This document shows, in pieces, positions 39,679-46,854 of a DNA stretch of 46,854 nt; the stretch's first letter is position 1, and every line of letters starts with the position of its first letter. Origin of the DNA: a virus; the IMG/VR virus record IMGVR_UViG_3300028498_000028, positions 1 through 46,854 of that record; one strand, given 5' to 3'. The notes below the pieces were generated by a model, which was not told the DNA's origin, did no database searches, and saw only the letters and a list, made by a program, of their open reading frames with translations. The position numbers were made by a program, and so were the translations under genes.

Positions 39679-42182
39679 CCACCACACCACAAACAGCCGC
39701 CCATGAAAAAGCCCGTGCGTTTAGCACAGGCTTTACAGTGGTAATGAATAGTTTTGATGCAGTCACACGGCAAGGACTGGCAGACGATAAGCTATTGCTT
39801 AAACTATATGACCTACTACCGCCTAATAGCTTGCTCAACGTCACCGACAATCTTACTACAAATGATGACAAAGTAGTACCGACCACTGGCACGATAGCCC
39901 TAAGATTGACCGATAAACAAGGCGATATTGTAGGCGCGGTATTCTACACACCAAACAGCAAAGCAAAGCCCATTGTCATTGACCCTACAGGGTATGGCGC
40001 TATCGTCATTGGTGACACTAACAAAGGCAGTGAGGTGATAGCGTTTGATGACTTAGAGAACGGCATAGATGCTTATGCGTGCCTGATGGCAAGTGATAAG
40101 AATATTATTGTTAGCCCTCAAAAGACAAACCAGCACCTTAAAAAGATGGTGCAGCATTGGAGCGCCGCCGCGCCCGTTACCGTGCCTATGACACTTGATA
40201 ACAAGGGCTTAATAAACTCATTGGCAGGTGTGAAAGCTCAAGCACTGGTTACCGTAGCTGATATGGTCACGATGCTACAAGATGATAGTTATCAGGCAAT
40301 ACTGGCAGCTGATGACACCCAGCTAATCAATTTACAAGATACTGCCTACTATCCCGAATGGCGCGATGACCCACAGCTTAACGCGCCTATGATGCATGAT
40401 GACGGACGTTTTGAGCTATACCATGATGGGCTGTTCTTTGTGAAATATAACGATGACGACCCAGCAAACATAACCTTTAAGTTTAAGGCGTTTGTTTGTT
40501 CACCGATTGAGGTTATCGCTAAGACTAGGGACACAAGCAGCGGTACATGGGGGCGGTTACTGCAATGGCGTGATGATGACAGCGAGCTACACACATGGTC
40601 AATGCCACTTGCTTTATTACAAGGTGATGCCCGTGAGTATCGTAGAGAGCTAGCCAGTCAAGGATTGAGCATTACCACCAATGGCAAACAGCGCAGCTAC
40701 TTAGACACCTATATTCAAGACTACCCCATTCACAAACGGGCATTATGTGTTGATAAGCTAGGCTGGCATGGTGAGCAATATATATTACCTGATGGTGCAA
40801 TAGGCAGCGATGGCAAGCAGTTAATAGTTTATCAGTCTGCCCATGCAATCAATAGCACCATAGCCCAGCAAGGCACACTAGAACAATGGCGTGATGAATT
40901 ATGCAAGAAACTTGCCGAACAGAGCCGTTTTGTTTTCTCTATTGCTTGCGCGTTTGCTGGTCAATTACTGGAATTACTCGATGATGACGGTGGTGGTTTT
41001 CATATCGTAGGTTCATCAACTATGGGTAAATCATTATCACTAAAAGTAGCAGCTAGTGTATGGGGCAAGCCTGACAGCTATACTAAAACATGGCGCAGTA
41101 CTGATAACGCCTTAGAGGGCACAGCAAGCGAGCATAACGACAGCTTTTTACCGCTTGATGAAATCAGTGAGGGCGACCCTAAAGTAGTTGGTAAAGTCGT
41201 TTACATGCTGGCTAATGGTCAAGGAAAAGGGAGGAGTACCACCACGGGGCACAATCGCATAGCCAAAAAGTGGCGCATTATCTTCCTATCTAATGGCGAA
41301 AAAACCATACAGCAAGAAATGGCAGTAACAGGACAGAAAACCAATGCAGGTATAGAGGTTCGGATAGCACATATTGATGCTGATGCTGGGGCTGGTAATG
41401 ACTTAAGGACGTTTGATAGTTTGGTACTGGCAGAAACAGGCGCAGAACAAGCCGATAAAATCAAAGACCTATATTATAGATACTATGGTGTGGCTGGCAT
41501 GGCATGGTTAGAACATATCACTACTGATAAAACAGCAACCACAGCCACCGCCAAGCAGCTTGTCAGTGACTTTATGAGCCAATATACAGACCTTGCACCA
41601 CAAGCGCATAGAGTAGCTAGAAGGTTCGCTATTGTGGCTGCTGCTGGTGAAATGGCAACAGGTGCAGACATAACAGGCTGGCAAGCAGGACAAGCAACCA
41701 CAGCCGTTATGACATGCTTAGATAATTGGCTTGATAACTATGGGCGTGATGGTGAGCATGAGCAGCGCCAAATCATAGACCATATCAAAGCATTTATTGA
41801 ACAACATGGAGCAAGTCGCTTTCAGCCTTGTTATAGAAGCACGCGCTTAGACTTTGAGGAAAGAACCCCTAACCGTGTAGGCTATCGAAATATGGACACG
41901 GGGGATTATTATTTTTCTAAAGAAACTTTTGATAGCGTCTGTGCGCCTTTTAGCAAAAAGAAAGTCTTACAAGTATTAGAGGAAGCCGACTTGTTACTAC
42001 TCAATCAAGGTGACCGTAAAATCTACAAAGCGCCTGATACTTTATTTAGTGGCAAGCAACGCCCGTCTGTTTACGCGGTTACTGCTGATATACTTTGTTG
42101 TGAACCTACTAAAACGACTGGGACAGACGGGACGGACGGGACAGGCTATATGCAGCAAGGGGTTACGCTGTCCCATTGCTAA
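39675..42182 (+). CDS. DUF927-type primase/helicase of element 2
   Basis: An 835-aa replication protein. The centre matches the DUF927 helicase fold of P4-like satellites and plasmids: KLGWHGEQYILPDGAIGS, Walker A GSSTMGKS (446-453), Walker-B-like FLPLDEISEG at about 491-500 and ANGQGKGRSTTTG. The N-terminal 300 residues form a primase-like or toprim-like region (VIDPTGYGAIVIGD; ENGIDAYACLMASDKNIIV). The last 20 residues (TTGTDGTDGTG) are encoded by the iteron array. It should start replication at the adjoining repeats. Confidence 0.88.
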   Translation: MTTTPQTAAHEKARAFSTGFTVVMNSFDAVTRQGLADDKLLLKLYDLLPPNSLLNVTDNLTTNDDKVVPTTGTIALRLTDKQGDIVGAVFYTPNSKAKPIVIDPTGYGAIVIGDTNKGSEVIAFDDLENGIDAYACLMASDKNIIVSPQKTNQHLKKMVQHWSAAAPVTVPMTLDNKGLINSLAGVKAQALVTVADMVTMLQDDSYQAILAADDTQLINLQDTAYYPEWRDDPQLNAPMMHDDGRFELYHDGLFFVKYNDDDPANITFKFKAFVCSPIEVIAKTRDTSSGTWGRLLQWRDDDSELHTWSMPLALLQGDAREYRRELASQGLSITTNGKQRSYLDTYIQDYPIHKRALCVDKLGWHGEQYILPDGAIGSDGKQLIVYQSAHAINSTIAQQGTLEQWRDELCKKLAEQSRFVFSIACAFAGQLLELLDDDGGGFHIVGSSTMGKSLSLKVAASVWGKPDSYTKTWRSTDNALEGTASEHNDSFLPLDEISEGDPKVVGKVVYMLANGQGKGRSTTTGHNRIAKKWRIIFLSNGEKTIQQEMAVTGQKTNAGIEVRIAHIDADAGAGNDLRTFDSLVLAETGAEQADKIKDLYYRYYGVAGMAWLEHITTDKTATTATAKQLVSDFMSQYTDLAPQAHRVARRFAIVAAAGEMATGADITGWQAGQATTAVMTCLDNWLDNYGRDGEHEQRQIIDHIKAFIEQHGASRFQPCYRSTRLDFEERTPNRVGYRNMDTGDYYFSKETFDSVCAPFSKKKVLQVLEEADLLLLNQGDRKIYKAPDTLFSGKQRPSVYAVTADILCCEPTKTTGTDGTDGTGYMQQGVTLSHC

Positions 42183-42317
42183 AAACCGTAACGGGACGAA
42201 CGGGACAGGATTTTACGTTTTAGCCTTTCTGTCCCGTCTGTCCCATTGCTAAAAACGATAACGGGACGGCTGTAAGCCATACCACGTAAGGGCTGTCCCG
42301 TCTGTCCCGCTTGTCCC
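42120..42317. repeat. GGGAC/GTCCC iteron array, candidate origin of element 2
   Basis: Twelve boxes occur: GGGAC at 42120, 42129, 42138, 42193, 42202, 42263; GTCCC at 42170, 42231, 42240, 42295, 42304, 42313. Within each cluster the spacing is exactly 9 bp. A larger direct repeat (GTCCCATTGCTAAAAAC) begins at 42170 and 42240. The array starts in the primase gene and ends 135 bp after it. Iterons next to a P4-type primase are the expected origin signature. Confidence 0.75.
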
Positions 42318-42340
42318 ATGCAAAAACATAAGGTACAGAA

Positions 42341-42362
42341 AAAATAATCAAAGGTAGGCGTT
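42341..42362. repeat. 22-bp direct repeat, left copy of cargo module
   Basis: It is identical to 46201-46222 (begins AAAATAATCAAAGG). The two copies enclose the regulator and restriction-modification genes. Confidence 0.85.
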
Positions 42363-42380
42363 TATCGTCCGCCTTTTTTT
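42351..42380 (+). terminator. terminator after the iterons
   Basis: AAGGTAGGCG pairs with CGTCCGCCTT (one mismatch, two wobbles) and is followed by TTTTT. The first arm and 12 bases before it recur at 46201-46222. Confidence 0.65.
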
Positions 42381-42493
42381 ATGGCTGATACTTTCCTTTT
42401 TATAGTAGTAGGCTAAAGCCAATAGCCCAAAACCCGACAAAATATAACTGTATTGTTGTATTATGAGGGCATATAAAAACCGAGGTTTAATCT

Positions 42494-42793
42494 ATGACGC
42501 ATTTTAGCGCACTAAATGATTATGTAGCAGACTTGCCAGCCGATAGACAACAAGCGATCAATAATAAATCTAAAATATTAAGCCAGTCTATTGAGCTTGC
42601 CAAAATACGCAAAAGCAAACAGCTAAAGCAGACTGAGCTTGCCGTCATTATGGGTGTGTCACAAGCCAGCATATCAAAGGTAGAAAGCGGTAAAGACATT
42701 CAGCTATCGACTTTGCAAAACTATGTTAGAGCGTTAGGTGGTGAGGTAAGCATTATCGCTAAGATGCCAAACAGTGACGTTATATTGATATAG
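42494..42793 (+). CDS. XRE-type regulator, antitoxin-like
   Basis: A 99-aa DNA-binding protein. The HTH spans about residues 38-75 (KQLKQTELAVIMGVSQASIS), followed by KVESGKDIQLSTLQNYVRAL and GGEVSIIA. This ending (STL..YVRALGGE) is typical of HigA-like antitoxins. No toxin gene adjoins; the restriction-modification gene begins 97 bp downstream. It may act as the controller that delays restriction. A promoter-like AT-rich stretch precedes the gene. Confidence 0.8.
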   Translation: MTHFSALNDYVADLPADRQQAINNKSKILSQSIELAKIRKSKQLKQTELAVIMGVSQASISKVESGKDIQLSTLQNYVRALGGEVSIIAKMPNSDVILI

Positions 42794-42890
42794 CACCCTC
42801 ACCCTATAGGCGAACCCTCACAACTTTCATACCTTATTTTAAATTTTATAATCCAGCCCATTTATTAATCAATACCAATTAGGGATATCT

Positions 42891-45800
42891 ATGTCAGATA
42901 GCAATCATCAATACGTTAGCGATTACGTCAATAAAGTAGCCTCAAGAGTTAAGTTAGGTCATAGCTCAGAACATACTTTCCGTAAAGATTTAGAGGATTT
43001 GATAAACAATCTAGTGCCTGATGTGATGGTCACCAACGAACCAAGCCAAGTAACCGATTGTGGCAACCCTGACTTTTTGATTAGTAAAGATAATATCCCT
43101 ATTGGTTTTATTGAGGCTAAAGATGTTGGCAAGGACTTAAGCTCTAAGCTCTATAAAGAACAGTTTGATCGCTATAAAGCCGCGCTTGATAACTTGATAA
43201 TTACCGATTACACGGTATTTGAATTTTACGAGTATGGCGAGCTTAAAAAGACCATTCGTTTGGCTTATATATCAGAAAACAATACAAACTATGAAAGCTC
43301 CTTAGTAGGTAATGAATATTGTGAAGAAAACTACGAAACCTTTGCTGAGACACTAGAGAAGTTTTGTGGCTACAAAGGTCAGACCATCAAGTCTGCCCAG
43401 CGCCTTGCAGTTATGATGGCAGGTAAAGCTCGACTACTTGAAAATACGCTTTATCACGCATTGACCAGTGATGAGAAGTCAGATGAAAATTCAGACCTAC
43501 GTGACCAATTTGAAACCTTTAAGGCTGTACTCATCCATGACCTAACACCAGCAGACTTTGCTGATATTTATGCACAAACGCTAGCTTATGGTATGTTTGC
43601 CGCACGTTTGCATGATGACACCTTAGACACTTTTAGTCGTCAAGAGGCGGCTGAGCTTATCCCTAAGACCAATCCATTCTTAAGAAAACTATTCTCTCAC
43701 GTGGCTGGTATTGATATTGACGACCGTATAAAAACCACGGTAGATAACTTAGCGGAAGTTTTTAGAGCCACCGATGTAGCGGCTATCCTTCAGAATTTCG
43801 GTAAAACAACCCAAACACAAGACCCTATTATTCACTTTTACGAGACCTTTCTAGCGGAGTACAACCCAAAACTCCGCAAGCAACGTGGCGTATGGTACAC
43901 CCCTGAGCCAGTGGTTAAGTTTATTGTCCGCGCTGTAGATGATATTTTGAAGTCTGAGTTTGATTTAGCAGACGGTATAGCAGATACCAGTAAGATAGAA
44001 ATAGAAAAACAGACACAAACCCCTGATAGTCGTACTAAGACGGGCTATAAGATGGTTAAAGAGTTGGTACATAAGGTGCAAATTCTTGATCCAGCGACTG
44101 GTACAGGGACATTCCTTGCCGCCATTATTCAGCATATCTTTCACAGTCAGTTTGAGAATATGGGCGGCATTTGGAGTAGCTATGTTGAGCAAGACCTATT
44201 GCCACGCTTGCACGGTTTTGAGCTATTGATGGCAAGCTATGCAATGGCGCACTTAAAGCTTGATATGCTACTTGCTGATACAGGCTATGAGCCTATTAAG
44301 CCTAAACGTATGCAGGTCTATCTGACCAACTCACTAGAAGAACATAATCCCGATACAGGAACGCTATTCGCTGGCTGGCTGTCTGCTGAGGCAAATGAGG
44401 CTAACGCCATTAAGCGTGACGCGCCAGTGATGGTAGTAATCGGTAATCCACCTTATGCGGTGAGTAGCACGAATAAAGGCGAGTGGATTCAGGGTTTAGT
44501 AGCGGATTATAAAAAAGGCTTAAATGAGCGAAATATCCAACCTTTATCAGACGATTACATTAAATTCATCCGTTATGGTCAGCATTATATCGAGAAGAAT
44601 GGCGAAGGTATCTTAGCTTTTATCACTAATAATAGTTTTGTCGATGGCGTTATTCATCGTCAAATGCGTAAGAGCTTATTAGAGAGTTTTGATAAAATTT
44701 ACGTTTTAGATTTACATGGTAACGCTAGAACATTAGAAACTACGTTAGATGGTGGGAAAGACGAAAATGTTTTCGATATTATGGCAGGTGTTTCAATTAA
44801 TATTTTTATCAAAACTAATAAAAAACAGAAAAGTAGTTCAAGTAGAGTTTTTACTTATGACCTATTAGGTAAAAGAGACTATAAATATAAAACCCTTGAT
44901 AAATCAAGCATAGATAACCTTAATTGGACTGAAATAAAAGCTCAAGAACCTGAATATTTCTTTAGCAAGCAAAACTTTGAACTAAAAGATATTTACCTGA
45001 AAGGATTGCAGATTAGTAAACTTTTCAACTCTCATGCAAGTGGTATTAAATCAGAAAGAGATCATTTAATAGCAAGTTTCGATAAAGATGATTTATTAAA
45101 TATATTAAAAGACTCCAGTTTTTTAACTGTAGAAGAATTTAGACAAAAGCATACTCCAAAAAAAGATGGCAGAGACTGGAAAGTAAAAACTGCAATTGAA
45201 GATTTACAAACTAACAGCCCAGCAATAGTCAGATTCAACTATAGACCATTCGATCATAGATACACTTTTTACACAGGAAAAACTAAGGGTTTTATGGCTT
45301 ATCCTAGAGACGAGGTTAACAAAAATATAGTTTTGAAAGACAACTTATTACTTCTTTCTTGTCGTCAGCAATCTACATTTGATTTTCAGCATGTTTTTAT
45401 TTCTAAACTTATTTCTGATATGTGTTCCGTTTCCTTACAAACCAAGGAAACTGGTTATACGTTTCCTCTTTATATTTATACAAACCCAGAGCAAGACAAC
45501 CAAACCAATCTATTAGAAGCAAATAACCAAGACACGCCCGCCGATACCGCAAAAAGAGTGCCAAATCTTGACCCCAAAATCATAGCAGACATTGCTAAAG
45601 CCATTGGCTTAACCTTTACCAATGAAAAGGAAGATACGGCTGGCACGTTTGCACCGATAGATATTCTTGATTATATCTATGCCGTATTGCACAGCCCGAC
45701 ATATCGTGAGACCTATAAAGATTTTTTAAAGATAGACTTCCCACGTGTGCCCTATCCCAGCGATGCCGATACTTTTTGGCAGTTAGTCGCGCTTGGTAGC

Positions 45801-46178
45801 GAGTTACGTCAAATTCACTTATTAGAGTCACCAAAGCTTGCCGCACAAACTAAAGCGCTTGGTATAGGTTATCCAGTAGGAGGTGATAATGCCGTTACTC
45901 GTAAAATGACCAAGACCAGCGTTGGCTTTGAGCCTGACGAAGTAGATAGCAGCATTGGTAAAGTTTGGCTTAACGATACTCAGTATTTTACTAATGTGCC
46001 ACTTGTGGCATGGGAGTTTTATATCGGTGGTTATCAGCCAGCGCAAAAGTGGCTCAAAGATCGTCAAGGTCGAACGCTTGATATAAGTGATGTTAGGCAT
46101 TATATGAACATTATCGCAGCGCTGAGCCTAACCCATGAGCTGATGCAGCAGATTGATAATATCAAACTGGTGGGCTAA
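42891..46178 (+). CDS. single-chain restriction-modification enzyme (type IIG/ISP-like)
   Basis: A 1095-aa enzyme. The N-terminus has a PD-(D/E)xK nuclease (Asp61 in NPDFLI, Glu75 and Lys77 in GFIEAK). The middle carries an N6-adenine methylase: motif I DPATGTGT at 400-407 and motif IV NPPY at 519-522. The part from about 590 to 863 is AT-rich and probably the target-recognition domain; a conserved C-terminus follows. No SF2 helicase motifs are visible, unlike the roughly 1,570-residue LlaGI-type ISP enzymes. It would methylate host DNA and cut unmodified phage DNA. Confidence 0.85.
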   Translation: MSDSNHQYVSDYVNKVASRVKLGHSSEHTFRKDLEDLINNLVPDVMVTNEPSQVTDCGNPDFLISKDNIPIGFIEAKDVGKDLSSKLYKEQFDRYKAALDNLIITDYTVFEFYEYGELKKTIRLAYISENNTNYESSLVGNEYCEENYETFAETLEKFCGYKGQTIKSAQRLAVMMAGKARLLENTLYHALTSDEKSDENSDLRDQFETFKAVLIHDLTPADFADIYAQTLAYGMFAARLHDDTLDTFSRQEAAELIPKTNPFLRKLFSHVAGIDIDDRIKTTVDNLAEVFRATDVAAILQNFGKTTQTQDPIIHFYETFLAEYNPKLRKQRGVWYTPEPVVKFIVRAVDDILKSEFDLADGIADTSKIEIEKQTQTPDSRTKTGYKMVKELVHKVQILDPATGTGTFLAAIIQHIFHSQFENMGGIWSSYVEQDLLPRLHGFELLMASYAMAHLKLDMLLADTGYEPIKPKRMQVYLTNSLEEHNPDTGTLFAGWLSAEANEANAIKRDAPVMVVIGNPPYAVSSTNKGEWIQGLVADYKKGLNERNIQPLSDDYIKFIRYGQHYIEKNGEGILAFITNNSFVDGVIHRQMRKSLLESFDKIYVLDLHGNARTLETTLDGGKDENVFDIMAGVSINIFIKTNKKQKSSSSRVFTYDLLGKRDYKYKTLDKSSIDNLNWTEIKAQEPEYFFSKQNFELKDIYLKGLQISKLFNSHASGIKSERDHLIASFDKDDLLNILKDSSFLTVEEFRQKHTPKKDGRDWKVKTAIEDLQTNSPAIVRFNYRPFDHRYTFYTGKTKGFMAYPRDEVNKNIVLKDNLLLLSCRQQSTFDFQHVFISKLISDMCSVSLQTKETGYTFPLYIYTNPEQDNQTNLLEANNQDTPADTAKRVPNLDPKIIADIAKAIGLTFTNEKEDTAGTFAPIDILDYIYAVLHSPTYRETYKDFLKIDFPRVPYPSDADTFWQLVALGSELRQIHLLESPKLAAQTKALGIGYPVGGDNAVTRKMTKTSVGFEPDEVDSSIGKVWLNDTQYFTNVPLVAWEFYIGGYQPAQKWLKDRQGRTLDISDVRHYMNIIAALSLTHELMQQIDNIKLVG

Positions 46179-46200
46179 GTCCGCATAATCACATTAAGAC

Positions 46201-46222
46201 AAAATAATCAAAGGTAGGCGTT
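46201..46222. repeat. 22-bp direct repeat, right copy of cargo module
   Basis: Identical to 42341-42362. Similarity continues imperfectly for about 18 bases (GCGTCTGCCTTTTTG here, TCGTCCGCCTTTTTT there). Confidence 0.85.
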
Positions 46223-46238
46223 AAGCGTCTGCCTTTTT
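46211..46238 (+). terminator. terminator after the restriction-modification gene
   Basis: A 10-bp stem AAGGTAGGCG/CGTCTGCCTT (two wobbles) with the loop TTAAG is followed by TTTG. It is closely related to the terminator at 42351. Confidence 0.78.
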
Positions 46239-46720
46239 GTTTTGCCTGATTAACAGGCAGAAGGGGCGTATTAATACCACTCTTAAAGTATAAATATGAC
46301 GCACCAAGAGCGTTTAGCAAAACAACCCCATGAAAGAAAGTTGCAAGTCGATTTTAGTATCAACAAATCACTGTAATATATTTAAGAGGCTGGCATGATT
46401 GCCAATGGCTCGAATTGAATAAGACCCCATACGCAATAAAACGCATTATAAACGCAGCTATAAATTGCCTATATTTTGATAATCACAATCAGCAATGCAC
46501 GTTCTTTGCACCTATTTTGCACGGCTCAAAATGCTATTAATCACGCGCGTGCAGTGATTAGCAATTTAACCCCATGCAAACAAAGTGCAAGTATAAAAAA
46601 GTACGCCTAAGTTGCTGGCATGTTGATAATAATGATGACTTTAATAACCATAACCTATCGTCTGTTATCTTTACTTTTTACAGCTAAATGAGGGCTAAAA
46701 GCTAAGTGACTTTTGCATAA
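46239..46720. other. noncoding right end of element 2
   Basis: About 480 AT-rich bases with no supported gene. Notable are two TTTGCAC copies 11 bp apart (46505-46511, 46516-46522) and nearby GTGCAA words in the other orientation, which look like weak arm-type repeats of another integrase. No tRNA or terminator was seen beyond 46238. Confidence 0.5.
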
Positions 46721-46721
46721 T

Positions 46722-46746
46722 GCGGTATATTTTGCGGTATATTTTA
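46722..46746. repeat. right arm-type sites of element 2
   Basis: GCGGTATATTTT occurs at 46722-46733 and 46734-46745 in exact tandem. The same 12-mer starts the left set at 34972. It lies about 55 bp inside the terminal core repeat. Confidence 0.7.
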
Positions 46747-46799
46747 TTTTAATAAAACCTAAAACCTTTAATACCAATGCTTGCAGCCAATACTTTACT

Positions 46800-46820
46800 T
46801 CCTGCCGTTCCGACCAAACA
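46800..46820 (+). other. attR of element 2
   Basis: These 21 bases equal 34842-34862. They contain the acceptor end of tRNA-Pro plus five bases beyond its CCA. What follows (46821 on) is presumably chromosome. Confidence 0.85.
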
Positions 46821-46854
46821 TAGTAGTAAAGAGAAAAGCCAATCATTGTTTTCA

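Noticed and set aside
42010-42252. 80-codon forward frame over the primase end and iterons
   Set aside because: It is a shifted frame of the primase gene continued through the GGGAC repeats, with no start signal.
42120-42317. Possible CRISPR array
   Set aside because: Units are 5-9 bp with alternating orientation and no spacer/repeat structure; iterons explain it better. No CRISPR array or cas gene was seen anywhere in the window.
46655-46846. 63-codon reverse frame crossing the right att
   Set aside because: It runs over the arm repeats and the tRNA-derived core, lacks a ribosome binding site and would join element and chromosome; it is a chance frame.
1-46854. Insertion sequences or transposases
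   Set aside because: No transposase-like protein and no terminal inverted repeats with target duplication were seen; mobility here rests on the two integrases.

Overview
The window holds two integrated genetic elements sitting side by side at the 3' end of one tRNA-Pro(GGG) gene. The host looks like a gammaproteobacterium of the Moraxellaceae, most likely Psychrobacter. That placement is an inference from moderate AT richness, protein style and module order, not from a host marker. The window opens inside the tRNA (1-53). A 28-bp direct repeat covering its T-arm and acceptor end occurs at 27-54 and again at 34832-34859. A 21-bp part of the same core recurs at 46800-46820, just before the window ends.

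Element 1 (about 54-34859, 34.8 kb) is a complete-looking temperate phage with siphovirus-type lambda/HK97-like modules. A leftward early operon (5100 to 120) carries many small, translationally coupled genes of unknown function, a DksA/TraR-type zinc finger protein, an excisionase and a tyrosine integrase. A repressor switch follows (S24-type CI, YdaS/Cro-like protein, CII-like protein), with pL and pR built from nearly the same 44-bp promoter/operator in mirror image. Rightward genes then run: toprim primase and SF3-like helicase, an inverted-repeat-rich probable replication origin, HNH nuclease, small and large terminase, prohead protease, HK97 capsid, portal, connectors, tail tube, the G/GT frameshift pair with a textbook slippery site, tape measure, lambda M, L, K, I, J homologues, holin-like protein and endolysin. 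Accessory genes are a lipoprotein inside the tail operon, an S74-type fibre protein between M and L, two small tail-tip proteins after J, and an AT-rich reverse-strand gene at the right edge.

Element 2 (about 34832-46820, 12.0 kb) has a P4-type integrase, an AlpA-like regulator, a chain of small overlapping genes, a DUF927-type primase/helicase and an iteron array of twelve GGGAC/GTCCC boxes. It has no recognisable terminase, capsid, portal or tail gene. This is the gene content of a phage satellite (P4/PICI-like), and its length is close to one third of its neighbour. Its distal end carries a cargo module: an antitoxin-like HTH regulator and a single-chain restriction-modification enzyme, flanked by a 22-bp direct repeat that is part of two similar terminators.

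Each element carries paired tandem repeats near both of its ends (TTGGCACARAT for element 1, GCGGTATATTTT for element 2), as expected for arm-type integrase sites, and each places a terminator just beyond the tRNA-derived core at its left end. The right arm of element 1 also holds an 18-bp match to the 3' end of tmRNA, a possible trace of a different former attachment site. The main hypothesis to test is that element 2 is a defence-carrying satellite that may exploit the adjacent prophage.
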